The position numbers and the translations under genes were made by a program. Below, in pieces: positions 55,544-63,619 of a DNA stretch of 64,000 bases. How positions within the stretch are numbered: the first letter of the stretch is position 1; each line of letters begins with the position of its first letter. The stretch is taken from NCBI RefSeq assembly GCF_000741255.1, contig NZ_JGZB01000004.1:372001-436000 (forward strand), given 5' to 3'. This stretch comes from Bifidobacterium magnum. GTDB taxonomy: Bacteria > Actinomycetota > Actinomycetes > Actinomycetales > Bifidobacteriaceae. The notes under the pieces are model-generated. The model did not search any database, was not told where the DNA came from, and worked only from the letters and a program-made list of their open reading frames with translations.

Positions 55544-55619
55544 GGCTCTGTAGCTCAGTTGGTAGAGCGAACGACTGAAAATCGTTAGGTCAGCGGATCG
55601 ATGCCGCTCGGAGCCACCA
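55544..55619 (+). tRNA. tRNA-Phe (anticodon GAA)
   Basis: 76 nt with encoded CCA. Acceptor GGCTCTG/CGGAGCC, anticodon loop CTGAAAA between ACGA and TCGT, T loop TCGATGC. Last gene of the tRNA operon. Confidence 0.95.
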
Positions 55620-55623
55620 GTAG

Positions 55624-55650
55624 GCCCGCCATTTTGGCGGGTTTTTGTTT
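55624..55650 (+). terminator. Terminator of the tRNA-Asp/Phe operon
   Basis: GCCCGCC, ATTTT, GGCGGGTTTTTG. Confidence 0.92.
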
Positions 55651-55664
55651 TCTTTGCGATTGTG

Positions 55665-56092
55665 CCGCGTGAAAATCGGGGGTTTTGTCTTATTCGCACG
55701 TTTAGTGCATAGAACCGCAGCTAATCTATTATCTGCACTTTTCGTGCGTAAAAATACGAGGCTAACATCTAATCTGCGCTTTTTGAGCGTGAAAATTTGC
55801 AATTTACTCGTTAGACGACGATTATTTACGTGAATTTTTGCAGTTTGCTCGTTAACCGCGGTTTTTAGTCGAGACACGCCGCGGAACGCGTATGAAACTT
55901 GCGGTTAAGACGTTATCTGCAGTTTTTAACGTGAAAAACTGTAGTCGAAGCCGTTATTTGCAAATATTCACGCAACAAATCTGCAGTTAACGGGTAACCC
56001 GCGTATTTTTACGCGGTTAAACAGCAACCCGCAAAATTTAACGGTCGAAAACTGCAGATAAGAAGTAGACCGCGTATATTTACGCAGCGTAG
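55665..56092. repeat. Array of degenerate AT-rich palindromic repeats
   Basis: About ten diverged units of roughly 30-45 nt. The recurring core is CTGC(A/G)NTTTTTNACGTGAAAA followed by TGCAGTT and CGTTAAC. The best unit is an 11-bp palindrome CTGCAGTTTTT / AAAAACTGTAG (55917-55944). Others read CTGCGCTTTTTGAGCGTGAA (55783 on), CCGCGTATTTTTACGCGG (55998 on) and CCGCGTATATTTACGC (56070 on). Units occur in both orientations, with no spacer regularity of a CRISPR. No gene is credible here. Confidence 0.65.
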
Positions 56093-56458
56093 TAGGGGAA
56101 TCAATAGAAGGGGAGCGGGGCTCTTGATCCAGGACTGTTTCTTGTGCACTTTTCTTGCCCTGCAACTGTCATCCGGAATTTGGTCGGAAAATATCTCCGA
56201 TAAAAACGCGTATGAATCGCTCAAGTTTGACACATCGTGTGCATATTATGTTTCGAAATTGAACAGATAACCATTTCTCCATCTAAATACGCGCGGGTGA
56301 GCGTTCACATTTAGCATAACACAACAAAAGTGAACAAAACTGTAAAATCTTGCAAATATTGGGATGTCGGCATTTTTTGATGAAAAATCGTGATCACCTG
56401 CCCAGTGGCATGATTTGTCAAACGACCTAATCTAAGTCATGTTCTTGGGGTTCACACA
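56093..56458. other. AT-rich upstream region of the sugar symporter gene
   Basis: No gene seen. GTTCAC (near 56301) and GTGAAC (near 56330) form a spaced inverted repeat, and TGATCA lies at about 56392. TTGTCA at 56415 may belong to a promoter, but no convincing -10 at 16-18 nt is visible. Confidence 0.4.
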
Positions 56459-56557
56459 TTCTTCATAGATCGAAGAACCATGCCTTTCATTGGTCGAAAG
56501 GCGTGCGCTTGAATGCGAAGTCGAATTCAAGCGGCAGAGAGAGAAAGTTCCGGGAAC
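56459..56557 (+). promoter_or_regulatory. Leader with four consecutive hairpins upstream of the symporter
   Basis: TTCTTC/GAAGAA (56459-56477), GCCTTTC/GAAAGGC (56482-56502), CGCTTGAAT/ATTCAAGCG (56506-56533) and GTTCC-G-GGAAC (56547-56557) follow each other within 99 nt, ending 16 nt before the ribosome binding site. Such a dense series suggests a structured 5' leader; no known riboswitch consensus recognised. Confidence 0.6.
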
Positions 56558-56583
56558 CGAAGATGATTGGCAAAGGAGGAATC

Positions 56584-58014
56584 ATGTCTGAGGCGATTGA
56601 GTCGCAGCCTGTCGAAGGCGACACTGGCGTAGCGACGACCAATAAAAGCGGTTCAACGAAATTTGTAGTCTTTTTGGCGATTAGCGCGGGTCTGGCCGGC
56701 CTGCTGTACGGTTACGATACCACCAGCGTTTCTGGTGCCATTACCTATTTGAACGCGTTGTGGAACTTGAGCGACGGTATGCAGGGACTTATCGTGTCGT
56801 CCATCATGATTGGCGGCGTGGTTGGCGTGGGCGTGTCGGGCTTTGTGTCCGACAAGTTCGGCCGCCGCCCGGTGCTCATGGTCGGCGCTGCGCTATTCTT
56901 CGTGGCCGCACTGTGGTCCGCCGCCACCACCACACCTGGCACGCTCGTCACGGCCCGTATTATCGGCGGTCTCGGTATCGGCCTGTCTTCGTCGCTGGCC
57001 ATCACGTACATCACTGAATGCGCCCCGACGCGTATCCGCGGCACGCTGTCCGCCATGTACCAGTTCCTGTGCACGATCGGCATTTTGCTGACCGATGTGA
57101 TCAACTTCTTCATCTCCATGGGCGGCGGCATCCACTCGTCCTTCGCGGACAGGGCGTGGCGCCTCATGCTCGGCATTGGCGCCATCCCGGCGCTCGTGTT
57201 CTTCATCGCGCTGGTGTTCCTGCCGGAATCCCCGCGTTTCCTGCTGCAGCACGGCCGCAAGGAAGAGGGCTTCACGATTCTCGAGCGTATTGGCGGCACG
57301 GAATCCGCCAACGCTTCCGTCAAGGAAATTGAAACCGCCATTGACGACGACAAGAAGGGCAAGTTCTCCGACCTGTTCAAGAAGCCGCTGAGCTACGCGC
57401 TCATCGTGGGTATCTTCCTCGCGCTGTTCAACCAGTGGGCCGGCCAGAACGCCATCTTCTACTACGCTCCGACCATCTTCCAGGATCTGTTCCCGGGCGG
57501 TAACACGGCCTTCCTGTGCTCGGCCGTGACGGGCACCGTGAACGTCATCGCCACGATCGTCGGCCTGTATCTGATCGACCGTATCGGCCGTAAGCCGCTG
57601 CTGCTGTCGGGCACCATCGGCATGTGCATCTCGTACGTGTTCATGGGTCTGTCGATGATCTTCAGCTGGGCCGGCTGGCTCACCGTGCTGTTCAGCTGCA
57701 TGGTCATTATCTTCTTCGCGTACTCGCTCGGCCCGATCACGTGGGTCATGGTTTCCGAGCTGTTCCCGACCTACATGCGCGGTCGCGCCGCCGGTTTCTG
57801 CACCATGTTCACGTGGGGCGCCAACTTCCTTGTCGCCCAGTTCACGCCCGTCATGTTCACGCATTGGGGTGGCGGCACGTTCCTGTTCTGGGCCGTCATG
57901 GATATTGTGGCCTTCATCGGCGTGAAGTTCCTAGTTCCGGAAACCAAGGGCCGCTCGCTTGAAGAGATCCAGAGCTTCTGGACCAAGAAGCATGAGATGA
58001 CGATTACGAAGTAA
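56584..58014 (+). CDS. Sugar:H+ symporter (MFS sugar porter family)
   Basis: A 476-residue permease with twelve membrane helices and the sugar-porter signatures in order: GYDTTSVSGAI, DKFGRRPVLM, PESPRFLL, DRIGRKPLLL and the C-terminal PETKGRSLEEI. It probably imports glucose, galactose or a pentose; specificity cannot be read. AAAGGAGG lies 7 nt before the ATG at 56584; the frame is open upstream, but that part is the structured leader. Confidence 0.92.
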   Translation: MSEAIESQPVEGDTGVATTNKSGSTKFVVFLAISAGLAGLLYGYDTTSVSGAITYLNALWNLSDGMQGLIVSSIMIGGVVGVGVSGFVSDKFGRRPVLMVGAALFFVAALWSAATTTPGTLVTARIIGGLGIGLSSSLAITYITECAPTRIRGTLSAMYQFLCTIGILLTDVINFFISMGGGIHSSFADRAWRLMLGIGAIPALVFFIALVFLPESPRFLLQHGRKEEGFTILERIGGTESANASVKEIETAIDDDKKGKFSDLFKKPLSYALIVGIFLALFNQWAGQNAIFYYAPTIFQDLFPGGNTAFLCSAVTGTVNVIATIVGLYLIDRIGRKPLLLSGTIGMCISYVFMGLSMIFSWAGWLTVLFSCMVIIFFAYSLGPITWVMVSELFPTYMRGRAAGFCTMFTWGANFLVAQFTPVMFTHWGGGTFLFWAVMDIVAFIGVKFLVPETKGRSLEEIQSFWTKKHEMTITK

Positions 58015-58036
58015 GCTGCTTGGTTCATTCCGCCGC

Positions 58037-58094
58037 GCGCACCATCCGTGAAACAGCTGTGAAACACCTCCGTTCGCGGATGGCGGCGCGGCCG
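58037..58094 (+). terminator. Large hairpin after the symporter gene
   Basis: CGCGC-ACCATCCG and CGGATGG-CGGCGCG pair around about 28 nt. No T run; it precedes the stronger terminator at 58123. Confidence 0.45.
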
Positions 58095-58122
58095 GGACAA
58101 CCGCATAACAATTAACAATAAT

Positions 58123-58167
58123 AAAGGCGTCTCGCACAACCGTATTGGTTATGGCGGGGCGCCTTTT
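58123..58167. terminator. Terminator between convergent symporter and glycosyltransferase genes
   Basis: AAGGCGTCTCGC pairs with GCGGGGCGCCTTTT around an AACC/GGTT-containing loop. Confidence 0.8.
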
Positions 58168-58219
58168 ATATATGGACTTTATATAGATGAACTGTATATA
58201 TGAATAACCGTACGGTCGA

Positions 58220-59203
58220 TTACTCGTCAGCCGTCGTATAGGTGCCGGCGTCGACCATCTCGTCGAGTCCGTCGCTGGTGGCTTCGTCGTCCGCGTTCAT
58301 CGTCAGCTCGCTGTCCGGAAGGTCGTCCAGCGTTTCGCCGGATTTGCGCGCGCGCTTCATCTGTTCCTTGAGCCACACGCGCACGGCCGGATTGATGTCG
58401 CGCAATTCCAAATACTGCTGGTAGATGGGGTAGAGGGCGTGCAGCCACGGATACATCAGATACAGCGTATGTTCGGACTTGTGTTTGCGCCAGTGTTCGG
58501 GGTGCGCATTGAACGTGTTCTTGAATCGGTCCATATAGCTGTGGAACGAACGCAGGGACGTGTCCATGCGGCGCGCGGAAATGCCGCAAATCATGCGCTG
58601 GGAATAGACGGTTTTCAATCCGCGTCCCAACAGGTGCAGCGAGATGTCGATATCCTCGTGCATCTTGTCTTCCTTGTCGGGGCAGACCTCGTCCTTGATA
58701 ATGTCCCACGCCGTCTTGCGCACGGCCATGTTGGAACCGAACAGCAGCACCTGGCCGCCGTCCGCGCGGTAGGAATGACGGCGCACGCTGTTGTCGCCGC
58801 GCAACGAGATCTTGCGGATCGGCATATCGTAATACGTCACCGGTCCCGTGGCGCCCATCGCTTCGGCGTCTTCGGTGAAAATGCCCGAAACGACCTCCAC
58901 CCAGTCGGGCTTGAGCATGCAGTCGGCGTCAAAACGACCCAACACATCGCCGGTTGCATGGTTGAAACCGTAATTGCGGGTGGGAATGAGTCCCTGTTCC
59001 TCGTTCTGATGCAGCAACTGCACCGGGGCTTCAGGATGTTCGCGAATAAATTCTTGGACAAGCTCCACCGTGTGGTCGGTGGAACGGTTGTCCACCACGA
59101 GCACCTCATGCGGCATCACGGTTTGCCGTGTGGCGTTGAGGAGGCAGTCGACAATGTGCTCTTCCTCATTCCACGCCGGAATAATAAGCGAGACTTTCAA
59201 CAT
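58220..59203 (-). CDS. Family 2 glycosyltransferase
   Basis: A 327-residue GT-A enzyme without membrane helices. Motifs: SLIIPAWNEEEHIVDCL, VVDNRSTDHT (nucleotide-sugar site), FDADCMLKPDWV (metal-binding DxD) and the acceptor-side HEDIDISLHLL. The tail is acidic. Substrates unknown; it probably acts in surface polysaccharide or glycolipid synthesis with the neighbouring envelope genes. Minus-strand TATTCT lies 7 nt before the ATG. Confidence 0.85.
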   Translation of the reverse strand: MLKVSLIIPAWNEEEHIVDCLLNATRQTVMPHEVLVVDNRSTDHTVELVQEFIREHPEAPVQLLHQNEEQGLIPTRNYGFNHATGDVLGRFDADCMLKPDWVEVVSGIFTEDAEAMGATGPVTYYDMPIRKISLRGDNSVRRHSYRADGGQVLLFGSNMAVRKTAWDIIKDEVCPDKEDKMHEDIDISLHLLGRGLKTVYSQRMICGISARRMDTSLRSFHSYMDRFKNTFNAHPEHWRKHKSEHTLYLMYPWLHALYPIYQQYLELRDINPAVRVWLKEQMKRARKSGETLDDLPDSELTMNADDEATSDGLDEMVDAGTYTTADE

Positions 59204-59210
59204 AGGTTCC

Positions 59211-59216
59211 AGAATA
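59211..59216 (-). promoter_or_regulatory. -10 element of the glycosyltransferase gene
   Basis: Minus-strand TATTCT, 7 nt, ATG: leaderless arrangement, although GGAACC in the spacer could also act as a weak ribosome site. Confidence 0.45.
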
Positions 59217-59270
59217 TTGTTTCGCCATGACTGTTACTGTTCATTATGAGCAAGAATGGTGGTTAATCGT

Positions 59271-59276
59271 TACAAT
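59271..59276 (+). promoter_or_regulatory. -10 element of the AI-2E permease gene
   Basis: TACAAT, 6 nt, ATG at 59283. Confidence 0.45.
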
Positions 59277-59282
59277 AACCAC

Positions 59283-60785
59283 ATGGGTTCGCGCAATACG
59301 TCTAATGCTATAGAAAAAGAAGAGAAAGCCAATAGCCAAAAACTCGATTTGGCTTCAATTTTTCCGGCCAAGGGTGACCCTCGCCGCCCTCCCGAATGGT
59401 TTAGCCGTGCGCTGCTATATACGGCCATTGGCGTATTCGTGGCATGGTTCGCTTATTCCTCTTGGGGCAAAATTTCCTATATCGTCTTAGACATTGTCAT
59501 CGCCCTGTTTGTTTCCCTTGCGGTGGAACCCGTTGTGGAAATGCTGATCCGCCACGGATGGAAACGCGGTATTGCGGCCGTCACCTGTCTGGTGGGCCTG
59601 ATCATTATCATTCTCGTATTGCTGTTCCTGTTCGGCAATATGTTCGTGAACCAGCTTATTTCCATGGTTTCCGGATTGCCGGACCTATATAGGGACATTG
59701 CGGCCACGTTGCAAAGTTCGTTCCATGTGCAGCTGCCGCAAATTTCGGACTTGAGTTCCGAAATTATGAAAAATATCAAGACTTCCTGGGTCACCGATTT
59801 TGCGGGACAGGCTGTCAGTACGACCGTGAGCGTGGCCGGCGGCCTTATCGATTTGGTGACGGCGCTGATGGTGGCGTTCTATATTTCCGTGGCCGGCCCG
59901 AAGCTGCGTCGCAGTCTGTGCCAATGGATGGCCCCGACCACGCAGCGCAAGTTCATTCTCGGATGGAGCATTGTGCAGGACCAGATTTCCGGATTCCTGT
60001 TCTCGCGCTCGATTCTGGCGGCGCTCAGCGCCACGTTCATGTCGGTGTTCCTTATTGTGATCAAGGTGCCATACTGGTTGCCGTTGGCGTTGTTCTGCGG
60101 TCTAGTTTCGCAGTTCGTGCCGACCATCGGCACCTATATTGGCGGCGCGTTGCCCGTGCTGTTCGCATGGGGCGACCGCGGCATCTGGTATGCGGTGGGT
60201 GTGGTTGTGTTCATCACCTGCTACCAGCAGATCGAGAACTTCATCTTTGCTCCGAAGGTCTCCCAGCGTACGATGGACCTCAATCCTTGCGTCGCGTTCC
60301 TCGCCGTGCTGGTATTCGGCTCGATCTTCGGCGCACTGGGAGCGTTCCTCGCGCTGCCTATTACGGCCAGCCTGCAGGTGTTGTTCAAGGTGTACACGAA
60401 GCGCTATGAACTTATCGATGTGCCGCTCATGAACGATCCCGTGCCCACAAAGAAATCGAACCTTGTACAAGGCGCCGAAGCGCTCACGGGGCAGATGGCC
60501 AAGCATATGCCGCCGCGCGCCGCCAAGGGCAGCTCGTCCAAGGTCACGTTCGACGACCGTATTCGCGCATTGCAGCGCGCCGCCTACGATTTACCCAATG
60601 ACTCCAAGAGTGCGGGGGAGAGTCAGAATATGGAAGACGCCGCCACCGTGGCCATTCCCAAGAAGAAGGCCGCGGCAGCCCAAACGACTACGGGATTGCA
60701 AGGATTGCAAGACAACCCGCCTGCCGCGGCCCCCCGCCGCGGACAACACGGACGGGGAAGAGTCTCGAGTAAACTCGGCCAGTGA
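59283..60785 (+). CDS. AI-2E family transporter (possible 3' frame change)
   Basis: A 500-residue permease of the YhhT/TqsA (AI-2 exporter) family: eight membrane helices between about 50 and 375, with VAFYISVAGPK, GLVSQFVPTIGTYIGGALPV and FIFAPKVSQRTMDLNP characteristic. The cytoplasmic tail (about 385-500) is low complexity. At a C6 tract (60730-60735) the present frame turns into a basic end (RRGQHGRGRVSS). One C fewer gives an acidic tail (AADNTDGEESRVNSA) ending at 60825, whose TAA overlaps the next ATG. The start is supported by TACAAT 6 nt upstream. Real exporter substrate unknown. Confidence 0.85.
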   Translation: MGSRNTSNAIEKEEKANSQKLDLASIFPAKGDPRRPPEWFSRALLYTAIGVFVAWFAYSSWGKISYIVLDIVIALFVSLAVEPVVEMLIRHGWKRGIAAVTCLVGLIIIILVLLFLFGNMFVNQLISMVSGLPDLYRDIAATLQSSFHVQLPQISDLSSEIMKNIKTSWVTDFAGQAVSTTVSVAGGLIDLVTALMVAFYISVAGPKLRRSLCQWMAPTTQRKFILGWSIVQDQISGFLFSRSILAALSATFMSVFLIVIKVPYWLPLALFCGLVSQFVPTIGTYIGGALPVLFAWGDRGIWYAVGVVVFITCYQQIENFIFAPKVSQRTMDLNPCVAFLAVLVFGSIFGALGAFLALPITASLQVLFKVYTKRYELIDVPLMNDPVPTKKSNLVQGAEALTGQMAKHMPPRAAKGSSSKVTFDDRIRALQRAAYDLPNDSKSAGESQNMEDAATVAIPKKKAAAAQTTTGLQGLQDNPPAAAPRRGQHGRGRVSSKLGQ

Positions 60786-60824
60786 CACACAGGACCGGAA
60801 GAATCCTAGGAGAAACTGGCGCTA

Positions 60825-62123
60825 ATGGCTTTGCTCAATGTGGTAAACATTCTTATGGTTGCGGTGGGTGCCGTTGGCATCATCTACCAAGGCTTATGTA
60901 TTGTCCTATCACTATTTTCCAAGCCCGCCCCATTCCCCGACGCTCCTATGGACAAGCGGTACGCCGTATTGATCTCGGCGCGCAACGAGGAAGCCGTGAT
61001 CTCCAACCTGATCCACGACATCCAGCAGCAGACGTACCCCTACGAGCTTGTGGACATCTGGCTCGTCGCCGACAATTGCACCGACCATACCGCGGACCTC
61101 GTGCGGTCCTTGGGCTGCAACGTGGTGGAACGCTTCAACCAGGAACAAATCGGCAAAGGCTATGCGCTGACCTATCTGCTCGACTATATGATGGACCACC
61201 ATGTGGCCGAGCAGTATGACGCGTTTATCGTGTTCGACGCCGACAACCGCCTGGACAAGCACTACATCGCCGAAATGAACAAGGCGTTCCAGTCCGGATT
61301 CAAGATTTTGACGAGCTACCGCAATTCCGTCAATACCAGCGAAAACTGGGTCTCGAGCGGCTCGGCGCTCTGGTTTATCCGCGAATCGCGCTTCCTGAGC
61401 GCCTCGCGCATGATGCTGGGCAATTCGTGCCATGTGGGCGGCACGGGATTCATGTTCGCGCAGTCCATCATGCAGCGCAACCGCGGTTGGAAATTCCATC
61501 TGCTTACCGAAGATCTCGAATTTACGATGGACTCGCTGCTCCATGGCGACCGCATCGGTTATTGCGGCACCGCAATCCTGTATGACGAGCAGCCCGTCAC
61601 CTTCGCCCAAAGCTGGCGCCAGCGCCTGCGTTGGAGCAAGGGATTCCTGCAAGTGTTCCGTTATTATGGTCCGTCTCTGATCCGCCGCGCCATCATGGAA
61701 CACGATTTCTCGGCCATCGACTTCACATTGCTGCTGTGCCCGTTCATGTTGCTCGCCATGATCCGCATGGGCCTCGGACTGCTGTTCGCATTGTTCGGAT
61801 TCGTCACATGGTCCAGCCAGCTTGGCTATATCGGCAGCTGGGTGGGAGGCTGTGTGCTGTCCTGCGTGGGCATGATGGCGCTTGCCGCGCTGACTATTCT
61901 GGCCGAACGCGACCAGGTGGGCGCCACGAACCGCGAGCTTATCGCCTACGTGCTGAGCTTCCCGCTGTACATGCTCAGCTACATTCCGATTTCGTTCCAA
62001 GCCGTGTTCTCCAAGGCCGAATGGAAGCCGATCGTCCATAGCGGTGGCAGCGACAGCGCCGAATCGCAGGCCGATCAGCCCAAGATGAAGGAAGTGGGCG
62101 CGGTTCGTGCAGCAGAACAGTGA
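60825..62123 (+). CDS. Processive-type family 2 glycosyltransferase
   Basis: A 432-residue membrane glycosyltransferase resembling cellulose/hyaluronan/chitin synthases: N-terminal helix (about 5-30), GT-A domain with ISARNEEAVI, VADNCTDHT, FDADNRLDK, the TED acceptor motif LLTEDLEF and QRLRW (the QxxRW motif), then about four C-terminal helices. It probably makes and exports a beta-linked glycan or transfers sugar to a lipid. AGGAG lies about 11 nt before the ATG. The dacB GTG start lies inside its 3' end (17-nt overlap). Confidence 0.87.
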   Translation: MALLNVVNILMVAVGAVGIIYQGLCIVLSLFSKPAPFPDAPMDKRYAVLISARNEEAVISNLIHDIQQQTYPYELVDIWLVADNCTDHTADLVRSLGCNVVERFNQEQIGKGYALTYLLDYMMDHHVAEQYDAFIVFDADNRLDKHYIAEMNKAFQSGFKILTSYRNSVNTSENWVSSGSALWFIRESRFLSASRMMLGNSCHVGGTGFMFAQSIMQRNRGWKFHLLTEDLEFTMDSLLHGDRIGYCGTAILYDEQPVTFAQSWRQRLRWSKGFLQVFRYYGPSLIRRAIMEHDFSAIDFTLLLCPFMLLAMIRMGLGLLFALFGFVTWSSQLGYIGSWVGGCVLSCVGMMALAALTILAERDQVGATNRELIAYVLSFPLYMLSYIPISFQAVFSKAEWKPIVHSGGSDSAESQADQPKMKEVGAVRAAEQ

Positions 62124-63576
62124 ATCGCACGCGCAGTATATTCGTGCCGTGCGGGCGCGCCGGCTGCGCGTCATCATCACGGTTGCGGTCACGGTGGCGC
62201 TGTGTGCGGCATATATCGTGGCCGACGCCACGGGACTCGTGCATGGCGTCATCACTACCGACCCCGTATCCGTACGTACGCTTGGCGCACCCCAAGAGAC
62301 GATTCCCGCCGCTGATTTTCCGGGGCGGGCGGACACCGGCAAGACTATTGATACCGAGCGCGCGCAAACGCTGGTAGATGCGCTCACCTCAGCGGATGGT
62401 GTCGGATCGGACGTGTCGGTGGCCATCGCGCAAACCGACGGCACCATTGTGGCTTCCCATGAATTGACAGCACCGCGCGAACCTGCCTCCACCATGAAAA
62501 CGCTGACGAGCCTAGCGGCCGCGTCCCAACTGAACATGGGATCGACGCTGGCGACCAATGTGTATGTGACGAATGAGGATCCGCAGTCGGCTAGCATCGT
62601 ATTGCAAGGCAATGGCGACATGCTGCTGTCAAGCGGACAAAGCGATCCCAACCACGTCAACGGGCGCGCGGGACTGGCCACGCTCGCCAACCAGACGGCG
62701 GCCGCACTGGGCAAACGCGGCATCACCTCGGTCAAACTCGCATATGACGACACCTTGTTCGGCACGCAACGGTACCCGGAACGTGTAGGCGAGAACAACG
62801 GCGACAACCTGTACTACACGGGCGTCTCCTCAATGGCGATTGACGGCGGCCGGCAATGGAACGGCAACCAGCCGGCCGATCCCGACCTGTTCGAAGCGTA
62901 TCCGCCGCTGTCCCAGAACACCGCGCAAGACACGGCCAACATGTTCGCCGCAAAACTGCGCGACGCGGGCATCACCGTAACGGGCGGCGTCAGCGGCATC
63001 GACAACGCCGGCCACGACAAGCTCGCCAAACTGGAGCCCGTAGCACAAGTGCGTTCCGCAACATTGAGCTCGATTATGCGGTTCATGCTGCGTCATTCGG
63101 ACAATACGCTCGCCGAAGAGTTCGGCAGGCTGCTCGCCATCCACATGCACGAGGACAATTCGCCGCAAGGCGCCACCACCGCCGTGCGCCGAGAACTTGA
63201 AACACTGCACATCCCGACGGGTGACCTGCAGATGGCGGACTGTTCGGGACTGTCACCGGGATCGCACTTGACCGTCGAGACGCTCGTGTCCGTCCAGGAA
63301 CGCAACCTCACGCCAGGCAACGCCGTGGCGGCGGCGGAAGGCCTGTCCATTCCCGGACTCGTGGGCACGGCCGAATACCGCCTCGCCTCCGCCAACGCAG
63401 CCGGACTCATGCGCGTGAAGACGGGCTCCTTGAGTCAAGTCACCGCGCTTACAGGCAATGTGTCGCGGCAAAACGGGGGAGTGGCGGCGTTCAGCATCGT
63501 CATCAACAACCCGAAGGACGTCACCAAGGCGAAAGCGGCCATGAACACGTTCATGGCGGGGCTTACCGAACTGTAA
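62107..63576 (+). CDS. dacB: D-Ala-D-Ala carboxypeptidase (PBP4 family, S13)
   Basis: Trims peptidoglycan stem peptides outside the membrane. The 489-residue protein has an N-terminal signal anchor (about 20-42) and the three penicillin-binding motifs: PASTMKTL (SxxK), HSDNTLAE (SxN) and RVKTGSLSQ (KTG). The start is GTG at 62107 within the glycosyltransferase gene, so they are coupled. The dacB-tilS order is standard in Actinobacteria. Confidence 0.92.
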   Translation: MQQNSESHAQYIRAVRARRLRVIITVAVTVALCAAYIVADATGLVHGVITTDPVSVRTLGAPQETIPAADFPGRADTGKTIDTERAQTLVDALTSADGVGSDVSVAIAQTDGTIVASHELTAPREPASTMKTLTSLAAASQLNMGSTLATNVYVTNEDPQSASIVLQGNGDMLLSSGQSDPNHVNGRAGLATLANQTAAALGKRGITSVKLAYDDTLFGTQRYPERVGENNGDNLYYTGVSSMAIDGGRQWNGNQPADPDLFEAYPPLSQNTAQDTANMFAAKLRDAGITVTGGVSGIDNAGHDKLAKLEPVAQVRSATLSSIMRFMLRHSDNTLAEEFGRLLAIHMHEDNSPQGATTAVRRELETLHIPTGDLQMADCSGLSPGSHLTVETLVSVQERNLTPGNAVAAAEGLSIPGLVGTAEYRLASANAAGLMRVKTGSLSQVTALTGNVSRQNGGVAAFSIVINNPKDVTKAKAAMNTFMAGLTEL

Positions 63577-63619
63577 ACGGTCGCGCCGGGGCGTCCGGCG
63601 ACCATCGAAAGGCGGCATT

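Noticed and set aside
55665..56092. CRISPR array
   Set aside because: Repeats are too diverged, occur in both orientations and have no uniform spacers; no cas genes in the window.
55590..56165. Short minus-strand frames through the palindromic array with recurring residue patterns
   Set aside because: The recurring residues simply reflect the DNA repeat; no initiation signal.
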